A DNA stretch of 64,000 nucleotides. It comes from Prostheceraeus crozeri. Taxonomy: Eukaryota > Platyhelminthes > Polycladida > Euryleptidae. The notes under the pieces are model-generated. The model searched no databases, was not told the origin of the DNA, and worked only from the letters and a program-made list of their open reading frames with translations. Position numbers and translations under genes: made by a program. Where the stretch lies: NCBI GenBank assembly GCA_907163375.1, contig CAJQUW010016957.1, positions 124,001-188,000 of the forward strand. The letters are read 5' to 3'. Below are positions 24,081-37,000 of the stretch, one piece after another (position 1 is the stretch's first letter; each line of letters opens with the position of its first letter).

Positions 24081-26267
24081 AATTGATGTTTATTTTCGAA
24101 AATAAGATAAGATAGAAATTCATCATTGATTTCTATACATGCATTTCTTATATTAATAGGATTCATGCTTGGTATCGGAAGAACCACAATTTTGCGACTG
24201 TATTTGGAATAGATTATAATTGCAACATTTTAATATTATCATACAGCAAGTCTTTTTACGGCTGAGCTTATTCGATGCATGGACTGAGTCTGTCTTTCGA
24301 TGATTTACGCAGCTTTAAGATAAAGCGGTCATAATGTACCCATCGCATTTCATTTCCAAATAGAGGAGAACTGCGCACAGATTATTTCCCCACTCCCGCC
24401 TGACCTTCAATCGACGCGTCACAATCGATAATCACATGACAGCGAGAGAGGAAACGTGCAAACGGTCTTCATTTCATTTCTGGCTACTCTGCGCATTGAA
24501 CGTGATTCATTTGTTCTAGCATTACGATTTTAGTAGTGAAACGTCTCTTATTTTAGGACCAAATTTTTGATTAAACGACGCCTTGTATCACCATCTTTTC
24601 TTTGGACATTTAGAGGAACTCAAATTCCGCGAACCACATTCGACCTCCACAATCAATTTACAGGTCATTTAATTTTGTCTTTTCAAGTTGCCGACTAAGC
24701 TTTCACCATTGTCATCTTACAAAATATATTTGGTGATTTTGGGTTTACTTCATATTTAGTGACTTGAATCTATTTCTTACATTCGTCGCTGAAAACCAGG
24801 GGCTGCTTGAATGTCATCTCGTGATAGTTTGATACATTCTGACCACAAAATGTTGTTTGGATAAATATTAAACCCCAATTGCCAGAGCTTACAGGTGAGA
24901 TGTCTATACTCCTCTCATTGCCTAAGTTTTTAAATGAATTAATGCTGTATAGTTGGTACACGTATTTTCACGAAATTACATGATTTAAATTTTTGAAGCT
25001 TCATGAAGTCACAAAAAAAATAAAAGAAACAAATGATCTTTGTTGTCAATAAAAACAATAGCGTCATGGTGATATCAATTAATTTGTTGCAAAATATTTC
25101 TTCACTCTTGATATTCTATCCCAATCACCGAGTCAGATTGCTTCCTCACGCCTAAGATAATTTATCATAATTAGTATTTAGAGGCTTGCATACTACGAAT
25201 GTTTTGTAATCCTGGAATATGACATCGATCGCCAGTCGCGGGTATAATTTAATTATTATTGCTGAGACTACTGTTATAAAATACGTACGTGTACACAATT
25301 CTTGATGTTTATGGACTAGTGCATGCAATATGTCATGATTATGTGTGCATCCATTTGTCGAAAATCTATTTTTTATTTCCTCCAAAGTGCCGCATGAGTG
25401 CCGCATTTGAACCAGTCGGCAGTATGTGGATTAATTGTGCCATGTAAGTCATCATGCAAATCCATGTATCTATGAATTGCCCATTATCTGTTTAAAACTC
25501 TGTTTCATTGTCAAAGACGAAGACTTTCTGAAATTGTCTAAAGAACATGTAAATGTTTTAATGATGTGATATTAGACATTGTTTTTTTACAAAGGTTGAC
25601 GAATTGTGCCAATCGAAAGATGATTTGCAAACTTACGTTTTTTGCATAAACAATATCTTTAATGTGTATTTCAGAAATGAATCGCTGCACGGAATGGCTG
25701 TCCTACAACAATCAATACTGAAAATATGAATGTATTTAACCAAATCAATTCATCGAGTCCGTCCATATGGCAAGGGAGAATCTTTTGATCACCGTGTAGG
25801 CCTGGACTTGTTTCTGAGAGGTGAGTGATTTCTTGCACATTTTTGTCACTGTCTCCGAATGTTATGGTTTTGCAGTGATGCTATAATGAGCTGCAAATCC
25901 TTGGAACATTTCGTGGCAGTATGACGTTGAACAACAATGGTTTTTCTAAATTTTATGCAAATGTTAAATGCTTGCAGGGCTAAGAAATAGTGAACGCGAA
26001 TAAAACTGTAATTGTAAACTGTAATTAGTAGTTTTATATTACGAATTATGATGAGGTTGATGAAAAGTGCGGAATTCATTTCTAATTTAGGACGAATGTT
26101 TAACAATTGTAGGCTACTAATGTGATAACTTTGACAGAAATGAGAGGCAGTATAGTATATTGAATGATTTCATAATTGATCTATAGAATGGGGTAGAAAT
26201 AGGAGACAATAATAAAATGTAAGCCAGTAGGGGGCTAGTGCTAAATTTGACGAAAGTGATTTTTTGA

Positions 26268-26420
26268 CGTGTTCCTCACGTGGGGAAAACTTTTTGAATG
26301 TGATAACTGAACGTGGCATACACTTTCCCACCACGTGCTAGGAACGTGCTCTGACGCGACACTTTCGACGTGTCGGACACGTTCATGAGACACGTGCTGT
26401 GCACGTGTAGAACACTTTCA
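26268..26420. repeat. ACGTG-rich subterminal array, right end
   Basis: Irregular array of GACGTG, CACGTG and AACGTG words just inside the right TIR of the 23106-26434 element, mirroring the left array. Confidence 0.65.
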
Positions 26421-26696
26421 TGGTTGCTTGGGTAAATATAGAAAGCGAAGCGCAACCCATTTGTTTTTGTCCTTCGTTTCTCGTCGGAGGCCATTACTCA
26501 CATAGAATGAAATAAGAAAGATACAAGAGATTTTAATGCATCAAAGTTCAAACACATGAGTGGCTGACCAGCCGTGAGAAACGCAAGAAACTCCCGGTGA
26601 AAAAAAAACTGTCAGTCAATTGTCGGTTCACCGGGCTGTTTCCCTCCTCCTCTTTTCTCGAGAAAATGTGATCTGGACAGAGAGGGGATAGGCCTA

Positions 26697-27044
26697 TAGT
26701 ACACTAGCGCGCGCTTATTCGCGCTCAATTATCAAGTGCGATCGCAGCTATTTTTAGGTTCAAAATTAATGCGATTAAGCGCAAATTATGGCGTGATTCG
26801 CACCCGAACAAACACGAATTAACGAGATTCGAGTGAACCTTTCACATAAAAAGGAATAATTCCAGAGTTAGTCGCATTCATATTTGTAGACGAACTCGTG
26901 CGATGAGCGCACAACGCTCAACTTTATTATTGCGCTCAATTTCGCGCGCGATACACTGCAAATAACCGTGTTCGCTTGCGATCGCACTTAATTAGTTGTG
27001 GATTGAGCGCGCAATTGAGCGTTTAACCGCGAATTGGCAACCAG
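26697..27044. repeat. GCGC-rich MITE-like repeat
   Basis: Left end TACACTAGCGCGCGC...GCGCTCAATTA...AAGTGCGATCGC; right end, reverse-complemented, TACACTGGTTGCCAATTCGCG...CGCTCAATT...AAGTGCGATCGC. The shared inverted blocks indicate a short non-autonomous element; the exact ends are uncertain. Confidence 0.45.
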
Positions 27045-27259
27045 TGTAATCTCATCTCCTTGAGCAAGGCGGTTAGGCGACATGAGCAATCAACCTCTCA
27101 TTTGCACATTCACTTGGCATTAAAAAATGTTCGGGAATTGTTATTAGAAATTCATCTTTTATGAAAATTTATGTTACAACATAAAAAAGTCTGGTTTAGT
27201 AATTCCAATGACAAGCGAAGGCCTGTGGCCTGGGAGCACATGACGCCACTGATTCCAAT

Positions 27260-30200
27260 CATGTCTCAGAGGGTGTTTAAGTCTCATAATCCATGTCATC
27301 AAAATTAACTCTGGTATACATGCTAATGACAAACATCGTAAAACCGCCTAGTATAACTAAATGTTGACTAAAAAAACGCCATGTTTTCGCATGTGTTTAC
27401 CGAGGTTGAAAGACTCCACAGGGATTCGTTATGTCAAATTGGTGTACGTAGGCATTGTTTTATTTGCAAACCGATGCGATTTAAGGAGGCAAACTAAGAA
27501 TTTATGAAAGGTGTCCAGTGTGAAAAAGCTCAGGTCTCTGGGGCCAAATAATTACATCAATCATAATAAATATTAATGATTTACCAAATAATGCCAACGC
27601 GACGGGATTCCCATAATTTATTCAGATTGTTTCTGAATGCATCGTCAGTTTTTTTACACGGAGATTGTTAATTCTAGTTCATCTTCTCATCATGTGATTT
27701 TAGATTGCTATGCGTTATAAGTTTCAGTGATGGTGGTAGGCAAGTCAAATTAATTTTAAATTGAAAATTTAGCGTTAACAAAACTAATCCCTCACCCAAA
27801 TCACGAGAAGTCAAGTAATTTTTAACAAGCAAAAACAATAATGTATATACAAAGTCTTTCTTGAACTATCCAATTAAATCTTTACAAGTGATTAATCATT
27901 TCATCGGGGTTATTGTTTCAGTAAACAAAGAACATTTGTCTTTCAATTTCACACAGGCAGAAAAAAAACAGGTCGACATGTTTGATGAATCAAGAGACGG
28001 GAAAACATCGCATGACAATACGGTTAATCTTAAGCTCAAAATGTGTTATCATCACAATAGAATGCCTATGAGAGTTAGGAATGCATGGACTAGAGGCGAT
28101 AAAGACCTTAAGGATTGATAAAGCCGTCTCAAAGACAAATGGCATAATATGCATCATAATTTTGTTGGTACCTTGAATAAATAATTCCACTGCTAATGTA
28201 ACAATTCCGTAAACATATGACAAAGGATACTTGCTGCATTAAAAATGATTGCTGTGTATGTTTATAATAGATGAACTGATGGACGACTTAGATTAGCGGC
28301 TTATAACTTGGCGCCTACATTTAACAATTAATGCATCACAATTAGAAACCAGTTCTAGGCGAAATATGTTGATGAGTGACAAATAATATAATGGACTGTC
28401 AATACCTTACCAATCACCTGGCAAGCTTGTAGATGATTTCACCCTATTTAAGTTGACAATACACGTACTTTCTCATTAAGAAGAAACCTAGTCTGAAATC
28501 AAATCATCCATCGTCTTTAACAAAGGTTTGATCAGATAAGACACTCAGATTTAGTAATGCATGATAAAATATTATGACTTAGTTATTACTGATTAACAAA
28601 ACGTAATTTACACCAGCGTAAACAATTTACACGAAATACAAAAATATTTCAGCACCCTGGCACGGACAGTCCGAATTTATAAGACAATACATGCGTCGAC
28701 ACAGATATCAGTAGAGCAAATATAATCATACTGATATCTGAATGTTAACGTTTTATGCAATAAACATGCAGTGTTTTTTGGTTAGCCGAATTAAAATCAG
28801 CTCAGAGCTACAGATCTGCGCCGTGCTGCCATCAAATTGCGGTCAAAACCAGCTACTCCTTCAAAATCTACTATCCGCACAGAATTTGCAACACACTGTG
28901 CACAGTTGTGATAAGGTAAGGGACTAACATACAGAAGGATCAATAGTGTGATCAAATTTACAACCTAACTAGTAATCGAGGTACAATCATACATTGCTCT
29001 GCGGTTCACGTTTATACTGATTATATATATTCAAATGAAATGATAGCCTTAACAGTTACATTTATACATGAAAATACGCCATTAATTTGTGGACAACAAC
29101 CAAAGTTGAAATTAGAATCATTTGGAGTTGTGAAACGTCTTAAGAAGCAATGAATGTATTTCTTCGTAAATTGGAGGAAGATAAAAGTCATAACTAGAAA
29201 TATTTCGAGATCATAAAACAACGTTTGCTCTCTTTATCAACAGTGGTTAGAGAATTGCCAAAAGACATAACGTTTGTGATTAATACATTGTGTATACATA
29301 TCCAACTAACACTTCCACCGGCATACAATGTTTCTCAAAAAGAATTTTGTATGAATGATTGAGGCATTAACCAACTGTTTGAAATCAAATGACTAAGCTA
29401 TAAAAAGAAAACAAGGACTTTACAAGACAAGTTGATATGTACCAAATTTTGTGGTACTGACACGCAATCCGCTTCATTTGCGAGTTGCCGATTTGTTAGA
29501 TTGCCTAATCATGTTACATTTTGCTTTCATTCGCGCGACTATACAATATAATTTTGGACACAAAGTGTACACTCGATATCAAGTCTTATGACGTCTACGA
29601 TATTTTTGAATGCCTAACTTTTAGGACATTTGAAGGTTTTAATATTATTAAGACGGAATGATGACTTGATCGAGCACATTCCAGTACATATTTGATTGTT
29701 TTCCTATTAATATCCAAGATAGAAATGATAATGTTTCATCACACTTATGGATATAAGACATACAATACATAATTTATCTGATAAGCACATGTTTAGGAAT
29801 ATCCAAAAAATATTCAACAATCGAAAAATAACGCGAAGGCATTCAGTTCGCGACAGTTATTCAGGGAACATGATGTAAAAATCAATTGAGCCATTTATAC
29901 ATCGTTGTTAAGTCGTTTTGTCCGTTAAGGAGAGATGGCTTGATAGGAAGAGTTCTTGTCTTCATAGGAATCATAAGCTTTTCACACAATATACACAAAA
30001 GACATGAGCTAGACAAGACCTGCTCCGCAGCGTATCCCATCCGCCAACAGCTATTTACAAGGCAAAGAAATTGGGAATGAAATAAGTGATACCGTGGACT
30101 GCATTTTTCCAGCAGAAAATAAAGAAATCATATCTACGCGTTATCGCAACGCAGAAGCGTTCACGTGCTATTAATTGATTCCACATCGTAAGCCGGCAAA

Positions 30201-30872
30201 GGAAGACAGTTCAATCAAATGGGTGTCCTGTATAGAAAATTCGAAAGATACCACTCGTATCACTCTTGAATTTCCAATAACGTTTATGTACAAAACAAAG
30301 TCCCATTTTGTAATTTGTTCTATGACGACAGTACTGTCGCAAATCGAAATTTCGACGGTCTTTCAGGAATCATTCTCTATGGCTTGACAATAAGACACTT
30401 AAAGCGAAATGAAAAATCTTTTTATCACAGAGCCAGCGGCACTCGAGTCATAACTTCACCTGACCCAACAACCAGGAAGGGATGCGTTGTGACATATGTG
30501 ACTTTCATCAGCTTTTCATTATCACGGCAACTCCATGCACACTCATAAACATGGAGACCGTTGCGAGCGACAAAACCTTTTGCATCACAAGCTTCGCCGG
30601 TATACAATCGTATTTACTAATAGGAGACTGCATTGTTTGTCATCGGGTAAGAGATATCACCTAACTTCATGCTACACATAAGTTATGCAATAATCCAATA
30701 CACGAGGTTTAGTGGCGTTTGAGCAATCCGTCAGAATGACAAATTCACTAACAGCAATTTGTTGACACAGTCGAGGTTGGAGACAGACAGACATGATATT
30801 GAGCGAAAATGCTGCCGTCAATGGATGTGTCAGACGTCATGGTACATTGTAATCAATCTATTTCAGGAAACG
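27260..30872. other. intergenic DNA and LARP1 3' UTR (boundary not resolved)
   Basis: No protein-coding frame recognised. The 3' UTR of LARP1 (minus strand) must start at 30872 and run leftward, but several minus-strand AATAAA words exist and none can be chosen from sequence alone. Confidence 0.4.
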
Positions 30873-31043
30873 TTATTTCAATGATTCACATGGAAGATCA
30901 GACTCAGTTACAATGGATTTTATCACACGAGAGCTCGAAATGTCATCCGTCACTGGTCTCACAGTGGTGATATGTCCTTCATCACTCATTTCTGAGGTCG
31001 TCCGTGATCGAGGTTTAACTGTCCAACCTTGAGGAGGTTGAAA
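30873..31043 (-). CDS. LARP1: LARP1 last coding exon
   Basis: Acceptor CTTCTCATTTCAG, then [20 protein letters not shown]..., stop TAA at 30873-30875. 57 codons including the stop. 'FRVN|FQPPQGW' aligns with FRVDPPMGE just after the DM15 region of human LARP1. The tail is Ser/Thr-rich. Confidence 0.85.
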   Translation of the reverse strand, partial: FQPPQGWTVKPRSRTTSEMSDEGHITTVRPVTDDISSSRVIKSIVTESDLPCESLK

Positions 31044-34000
31044 CTGAAATGAGAAGTATGAAACAGTTAAAGCAAATCAGAAATGACTCACATGAATAAC
31101 ATGAGACATTATGCAACTTAAAGGTATATAACTAAACTCATTAAGTTTCCGCAGTAGTGACATTCATAATTCATAGTTTGCTATGACTGGCACCTGATTA
31201 GTTAACAGCTAGTTCTTGCATCGATCCACACTCAAGTATAAAGCGTGAAACTGCCAAGACCGGCTAGCATTCGGTGAAATTCGCGACAGACATACACAAG
31301 CATCTACAAAATTCTAAAACATCGAAGTTAATGAGAGTGGTAGTTTCAGGACACCTACATCAATAAAAGAATGAGAACACTTATCAAGCTAGAACGCAGA
31401 ACTCACATTGACACGAAAATCCTCTAATTTCGAATACTTTTTCAGCCATTCCTGAATTTTTGGCGATATATCCATCTTTTCATCTCTCTTAGAGTAATGC
31501 AGAAATGCCCAGAACTTTTCAAGCCCGTATAAATGTCCACTCTCGTAATCAAATACGGTATCCTCCTGAAAATCAGCAAACAGATCTTTACGAAAACGAC
31601 GTTCCAATCCATAGGAGTAAAACCGGAAAAGACATTCCATGCCATATCGAGAGTCTTCACGTGCATCATCATGAGCAAATTTTCTGAAATCTTTGTACAT
31701 GTTTCGATTGAAATGCACTCGTAGGAAAAATGACCAAAACCTGTACAAAGTGTTCATTTCGACCGACTGTCCTTTCCCCAACTTTTCCCGATCCTTCAAA
31801 CAATTCATCCGATAACGATTGTATCCTTGATATGTAAAACCATTTTCTTGTAACAAAGTTTGGGAAGGATGACCGGCAAATAATCCACCAGACTGAGAGA
31901 CCTGATGCATAGGACTACCAACAGGAGTGTTCTCATTCACAGACCCAGGTTCACTGAAAATGAAAATTTGTTTATGAAAAGCTGGACAATAAATGCAATA
32001 TCAACGTTCAAGAAATTGTAAAATCCTCACTAACTAGCTAAGCAAAAGAGATACTTAGTGCAACCTCGGGTAACAGACATGACTGAATGGCTTCAACCCC
32101 CCCCCTGAACGCCCTCCAATGGGAGTCACTGTTGTACGTAGCGCCTTCCCATTTTCATTTGATATCTATGATGAATTGAAACTCCGTATTACTTGTACAT
32201 GTAGGGCTAGTTGTCCTTAATCTGTAGCTACAATATATTGATTATCTGTGCTACGCTGTTTTATCGACATTATTGAAAAAATGTTATGATAAAATTATAG
32301 GGCCCTCTGTACACTTTCAATATAATATAAGAGAGTTGTCCCCAGAAAAGATTCTCGCTTATCCCCATTTACTCTTATATTAACTATCCCTATTCGCATT
32401 AAACCTAAGTTAGTTTTGCAAAATTTATCGCCTTCGAAATTTTCTGCATGCTAGCAGCAATGATATTGGTTAATGGTGCCATCATACAAAAATAGAAATG
32501 ACTCGGCATGATGACAGTGATTTCATCAAGGTGGAGCAATGCACTAAACTGATACTATTAAAGGCATATTCCTAGAATTCGCAGGCTCATTTCGCGATGT
32601 CAGATAACCATTTCAGCGAATGGGACGAATGCACGTCTCAAATCGTCACGTTGGATGACGCAAATTTTCGATTCTTCTGCTACGAATGCTTGGTTTAATT
32701 GTGTATTAGAAGTTTGTCAATACCTATACATGTGACATGTATAGCGCAAATACAACCAATATTCCGGCAGACGACTCTGTAAAAATTGATGGTAGTCCTA
32801 ACATACAAGAGGTTAGCCACTTTCGCTATCTCGGAGATATGCTGGACAGCCAAGGTGGAGTAGAAAGGGCAGTGAGAGCTCGGGTAGCTAATGCTCGGTC
32901 CAAATCGAGAGAGTTAGCCAGCCTTCTGAACAACAAGAGTGTCTCCCTAAGATCCAGAGCTCATGTGCATGAGTCTTGCATACGATCTGTCCTTGTGTAT
33001 GGCTCAGAAACATGGTCCTTGACACAGAAGTTGTTTGAACTATTGCGAGCATGAGAACGGAGAATCCTGAGATACATGGCAGGAGTGAAATGGAGCGACG
33101 GAAGATCAAGTGAGGAAGTGGCAAGAATGTGTGGTCTGAATGAGCTGGAAGATCGGGTTAGAAGAGGGCGTCTGAGATGGTTCGGTCATGTAAAGAGAGC
33201 CGAGGGAAACTGCTTGGGCAGAGTGGAAAGCATGGAAGTCCCAGGGCGTCGAGCCGTCGGAAGACCAAGAAGAACATGGCGTCATTGTGTCTCAGAAGAT
33301 CTGAAGAAAATAGGAATCCTCGAAGAACTCGCTGCCAATCGAGATGAATGGAGGAGAGACATCAACCGTCCAGCCCCAGGAGATGGGATTCAACGGACGT
33401 TAAACATGGAGCAAGAGTAAGTGACATGTCTTTTCTTTGATAATCTCATCGCTTGGGTCATAAGAAGCATACAAAGTGTATGATGAAATATCAAGACTCA
33501 TTGTATCGATCATTTTAGAAATACTTCATAGAAAGCATCTTTGCTTAGTTCATGATTATCGACATAACAAGTAAACTTCACACTTCCTCACGTGATGCAT
33601 TTATTGTCGATATATATATATCAAGAGTAGATATATTATTGGACTATTAAACAAACTCATGCTTGAATGAAAAGAATGGTCTAAGACAAACATTGATGTT
33701 TTACTTTCAAAAGGCTTGCAGCCTAGGTTATAGGCCCAATTCTTTTTTTCTTCAACACTTACGCAAAATGATATCTGAGTTAGCCTTATGTGATACGAGA
33801 ATCTATATAAGAATTATAGAACATCATAAGATAGAATATTCTATATATTGTTGCTGTTTTGATCGTTAAGGGCGTTTGGTTCACCTACTGTACCAAGTGC
33901 CCTTATTGAAAATTCAAAATTTAAATATACAGTATAAGAATTTTATTGCATGCGTTCTATTGCTGCCACATACCTGCTCATTACTAAATAAATGAGTGTG

Positions 34001-37000
34001 TAATTAGAACAAAACACATTTTCGATAAGGGCGCTTGGTACACTTACTGTGCATGCGCTTTGGTTCTGTTACATAGCTGTTTACTAATATATAAATAAAT
34101 TTGTAATCAGAGCTAAAAGACATTGTACCAAGCGCCCTATTTTCCTGAATTTTGTACACAGCGACCTTTTTGTGCAGACAGCCCTGATTATTGTTATAAT
34201 GTGCGAAGTGCCCGAATTTCTGACAATCGCGTCTACCAAGCGCCCCAATTATTATAATAATAGTAATAGGGTCGACATATTGCAACTACGGAAGTTCATC
34301 ATTGAACAACGGAAGTCATTTGCCTTCGAAGACATGCGAGCTTTCATGTAATACCGCCAATACATCTACCTATTCTTTAATAATGTAATATAAGCTACCC
34401 AGAGATAGTAATACAGGCGTCTTGGTAAACTGCAATAACGAAGGTATTCGATAAACATTACCTCCAGGATGTGTTCCTTGATCTGCTAGAACGAGTATCG
34501 AAAACAAATCCGACATGAGTTTCCATGTCTGATGGGCAGCGCCTCGTAGTTCCAGTGCTTCGGTGTCTGACACGAGGATGGGATCCAATATTTACAGCAT
34601 TTGATATATGTGAGCTCTTATGAGCCGGCGAACTGTCCACACTGTCAATACTGCTTCCAGTCGATGCGAGGACACTCTCTTCTTCGACAGGAAAAAACGA
34701 TGAAAGGGAGCCATGATCCTCAAAGAAAGGATGAGGTGGTGGACTGGAGGTAGAACGTGTTAAATCGGGATCTGAGTTTGGACACTGAAATAAAGAACGA
34801 CTTTTGTCAACTCAAATACCATTTGGCGACAACATGCCAATTATACACAATCATGGAGTGAGGTCGATAGGTTCATATTACAAACCATGATTCAACTGTT
34901 GAGCCTTAAAGCTATTACCGTATATACTCGCATATAAGCCGAGTTTAGAAGTATAAAATACAATGCTGAAATCAGGGGGTCGGCTTATATGCGTATAAAA
35001 CAAAATGAACACAAGGACAGATACTAATGCCAATTTTCCAGCTACACGTTTTCATCGCTATCTGCCTTTTTATTTGGTTGCTGTGTCTCACCAGTGGCGA
35101 GCCTAACCAAGCAGAGGTAATGATGAATCCGACGTTCATTGGTATACACTGTTTTGGGTTTCTTAGAATTAAAAGAAAAGTCCATCTATTTCTTTTAGTA
35201 GTGTAACAAAAAATTAGAGCATTTATTCATCTTTACAGTAACAATTTTCTATGGAACCACAAAAATATAGTTGTAAATTAGCAATAAGTTGAGATACCGT
35301 CTTGATATGCGGTTTGTTGCAAAAACTGGTAATTCTAAAGACAATTTTAGATGGTCGGCTTATATGCGAGATCGGCTTATATGCGAGTATATACGGTAGG
35401 TGAGCAGAAAGAATTACACGATGTAAATAAACGCTAATTAAGAAAGAACAGGTCACAAAGTTTCTGAAAATAACTTAGCTGTAAGTTATTAAGCTATTCT
35501 CAACAGCTTTTTAAACCTTATTTCACTCTTTTTAGAAAGAATTACATAGAGACTCGACTGGACCGTACATCGATTACATCGGAATTCCGGCACCCAATAG
35601 AACGAGATACCAAAAAAACAAATAATTATCCGCATGTAGATGTGCACCGGTTCCACGAAAAAGAGCACAGAAAAAAATAGTTATTTTCTATGGGAGACTA
35701 TGAACGCTCGTACGTAATGGTACATTCTCGTATAGCTGGGATTCTCGTGCGGCTTTAGATTGTTATATGGTAAGATCTTGATCCGGAAATACTCCTATAT
35801 TGCTATCATAAATAATAATTCTTGTTTATAATTTCAGTATTACATTTTCATATCTTGAAAGAGCCGTAATAACATTCCGTTTCAAGATCAATATTACAAA
35901 TGTCAAACTGTGCGTGACTCATCCGTGGTGCACAGTTCTTGTTATATTACTTCATTCATAAAACAAGCTTTGCTAACATGTAATTCTAACGAAAAAATGG
36001 ACAACTGGAAACAGCATTATGCATTGGTGGTTTTTATTTTATACTGCCTGTCAGAAAATTTAGATAGTGAATAGTTTACCTTGGCAAGTCTTTCAAATTC
36101 TTCTTTTGAAATTGTGTTGATCTTCTTGTGTTCAGTGTATGTATCAGCCGGTGAGGCCACAAATCCTTTGTCAATTAACCCCTTTTCGTACACCTTCAAC
36201 TCATCATGAATTTGATTGATCGTTGTTTGGGTTAATTTGGCACGAGGTTCATAATCAGGATTTGGATGCCGATCACCACCTGGATGACGTATTAATAAAC
36301 GGTGAGACATCGGGGAGGTGAATTGATGGATCACAAATAACCGCGAAAGCATTCGTTCATCAACATCATCTTCTGCTTTAGACAACGTCCGAGTCCTAGT
36401 CCGTGTGCGCCGAGGCTTTTCTGCCGGGATATTGGCATTGACAGAGTCAGACTTGTCATCTGTATTCTGAAATTAAAAAAAATAACATTTCATGACAAGC
36501 AGTCGATCGCTCTCATAAACTGCAAACCTATTCATAGTTGCTTGATTGCAGTCGGCGATTATCTGTTGATGTTAGTAATTCATTGTTATGTACATTACAA
36601 AGTCTGCTTTGACTCTAGTACATGGTTGTATTTATAGTGCCTTCTTCCTCATGATATTCAACTGCCATCCTACTTCGCCCTATTAGCAGTCTATCACTTA
36701 AATCTTATTAAGCAATAAGAATACTTTCACGACTTTGTCGGACTGATATAGCGTTGGATGGCACTATACATATTTCAAATGAAGGTAGCATGATGAACGT
36801 GCTATAATTACGGATTCTTTAAACGCAGACAAAGACAGACTTAAATTTATAAGCTTTGAATGATAGCAACATGACTTAAGCTAGCGACTAACATTGAAGA
36901 TATCATCGGCACATCATCTTCTGATGAAGGTTGAGGAGGCCAAAATTAATATAGCACGAAAAAATATTCTATCTTTCAGAATTGGTTATAAAAATGAGAC

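Larger units (their letters stand above)
23106..26434. mobile_element. TIR element with ACGTG-rich subterminal arrays, nested in the hAT-like element
   Basis: TACCCAAGCAAC (23106-23117) is matched by GTTGCTTGGGTA (26423-26434). Next to both ends lie dense ACGTG/CACGTG words: tandem units at the left (23118-23372) and an irregular array at the right (26268-26420). The interior is non-coding and includes a pyrimidine-rich tract. No clear target duplication and no transposase; superfamily unknown. Confidence 0.55.
22735..27251. mobile_element. hAT-like non-autonomous element with nested repeats
   Basis: Ends CAGTGGCGTC (22735) and GACGCCACTG (to 27251) form a perfect 10-bp TIR. The flanks are gTTCCAAT (22727-22734) and aTTCCAAT (27252-27259), an 8-bp target duplication with one mismatch. 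8-bp duplications and CAGNGGCG-type ends are the hAT signature. No hAT transposase is visible in 4.5 kb. It contains another TIR-bounded element (23106-26434) and a smaller repeat (26697-27044), so it grew by nesting. Confidence 0.65.
31954..34461 (-). other. LARP1 intron (DM15 exon side)
   Basis: Contains an RTE-type LINE fragment (32735-33420) and a MITE (33869-34250). Otherwise AT-rich and featureless, apart from a C-run near 32098. Confidence 0.55.
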
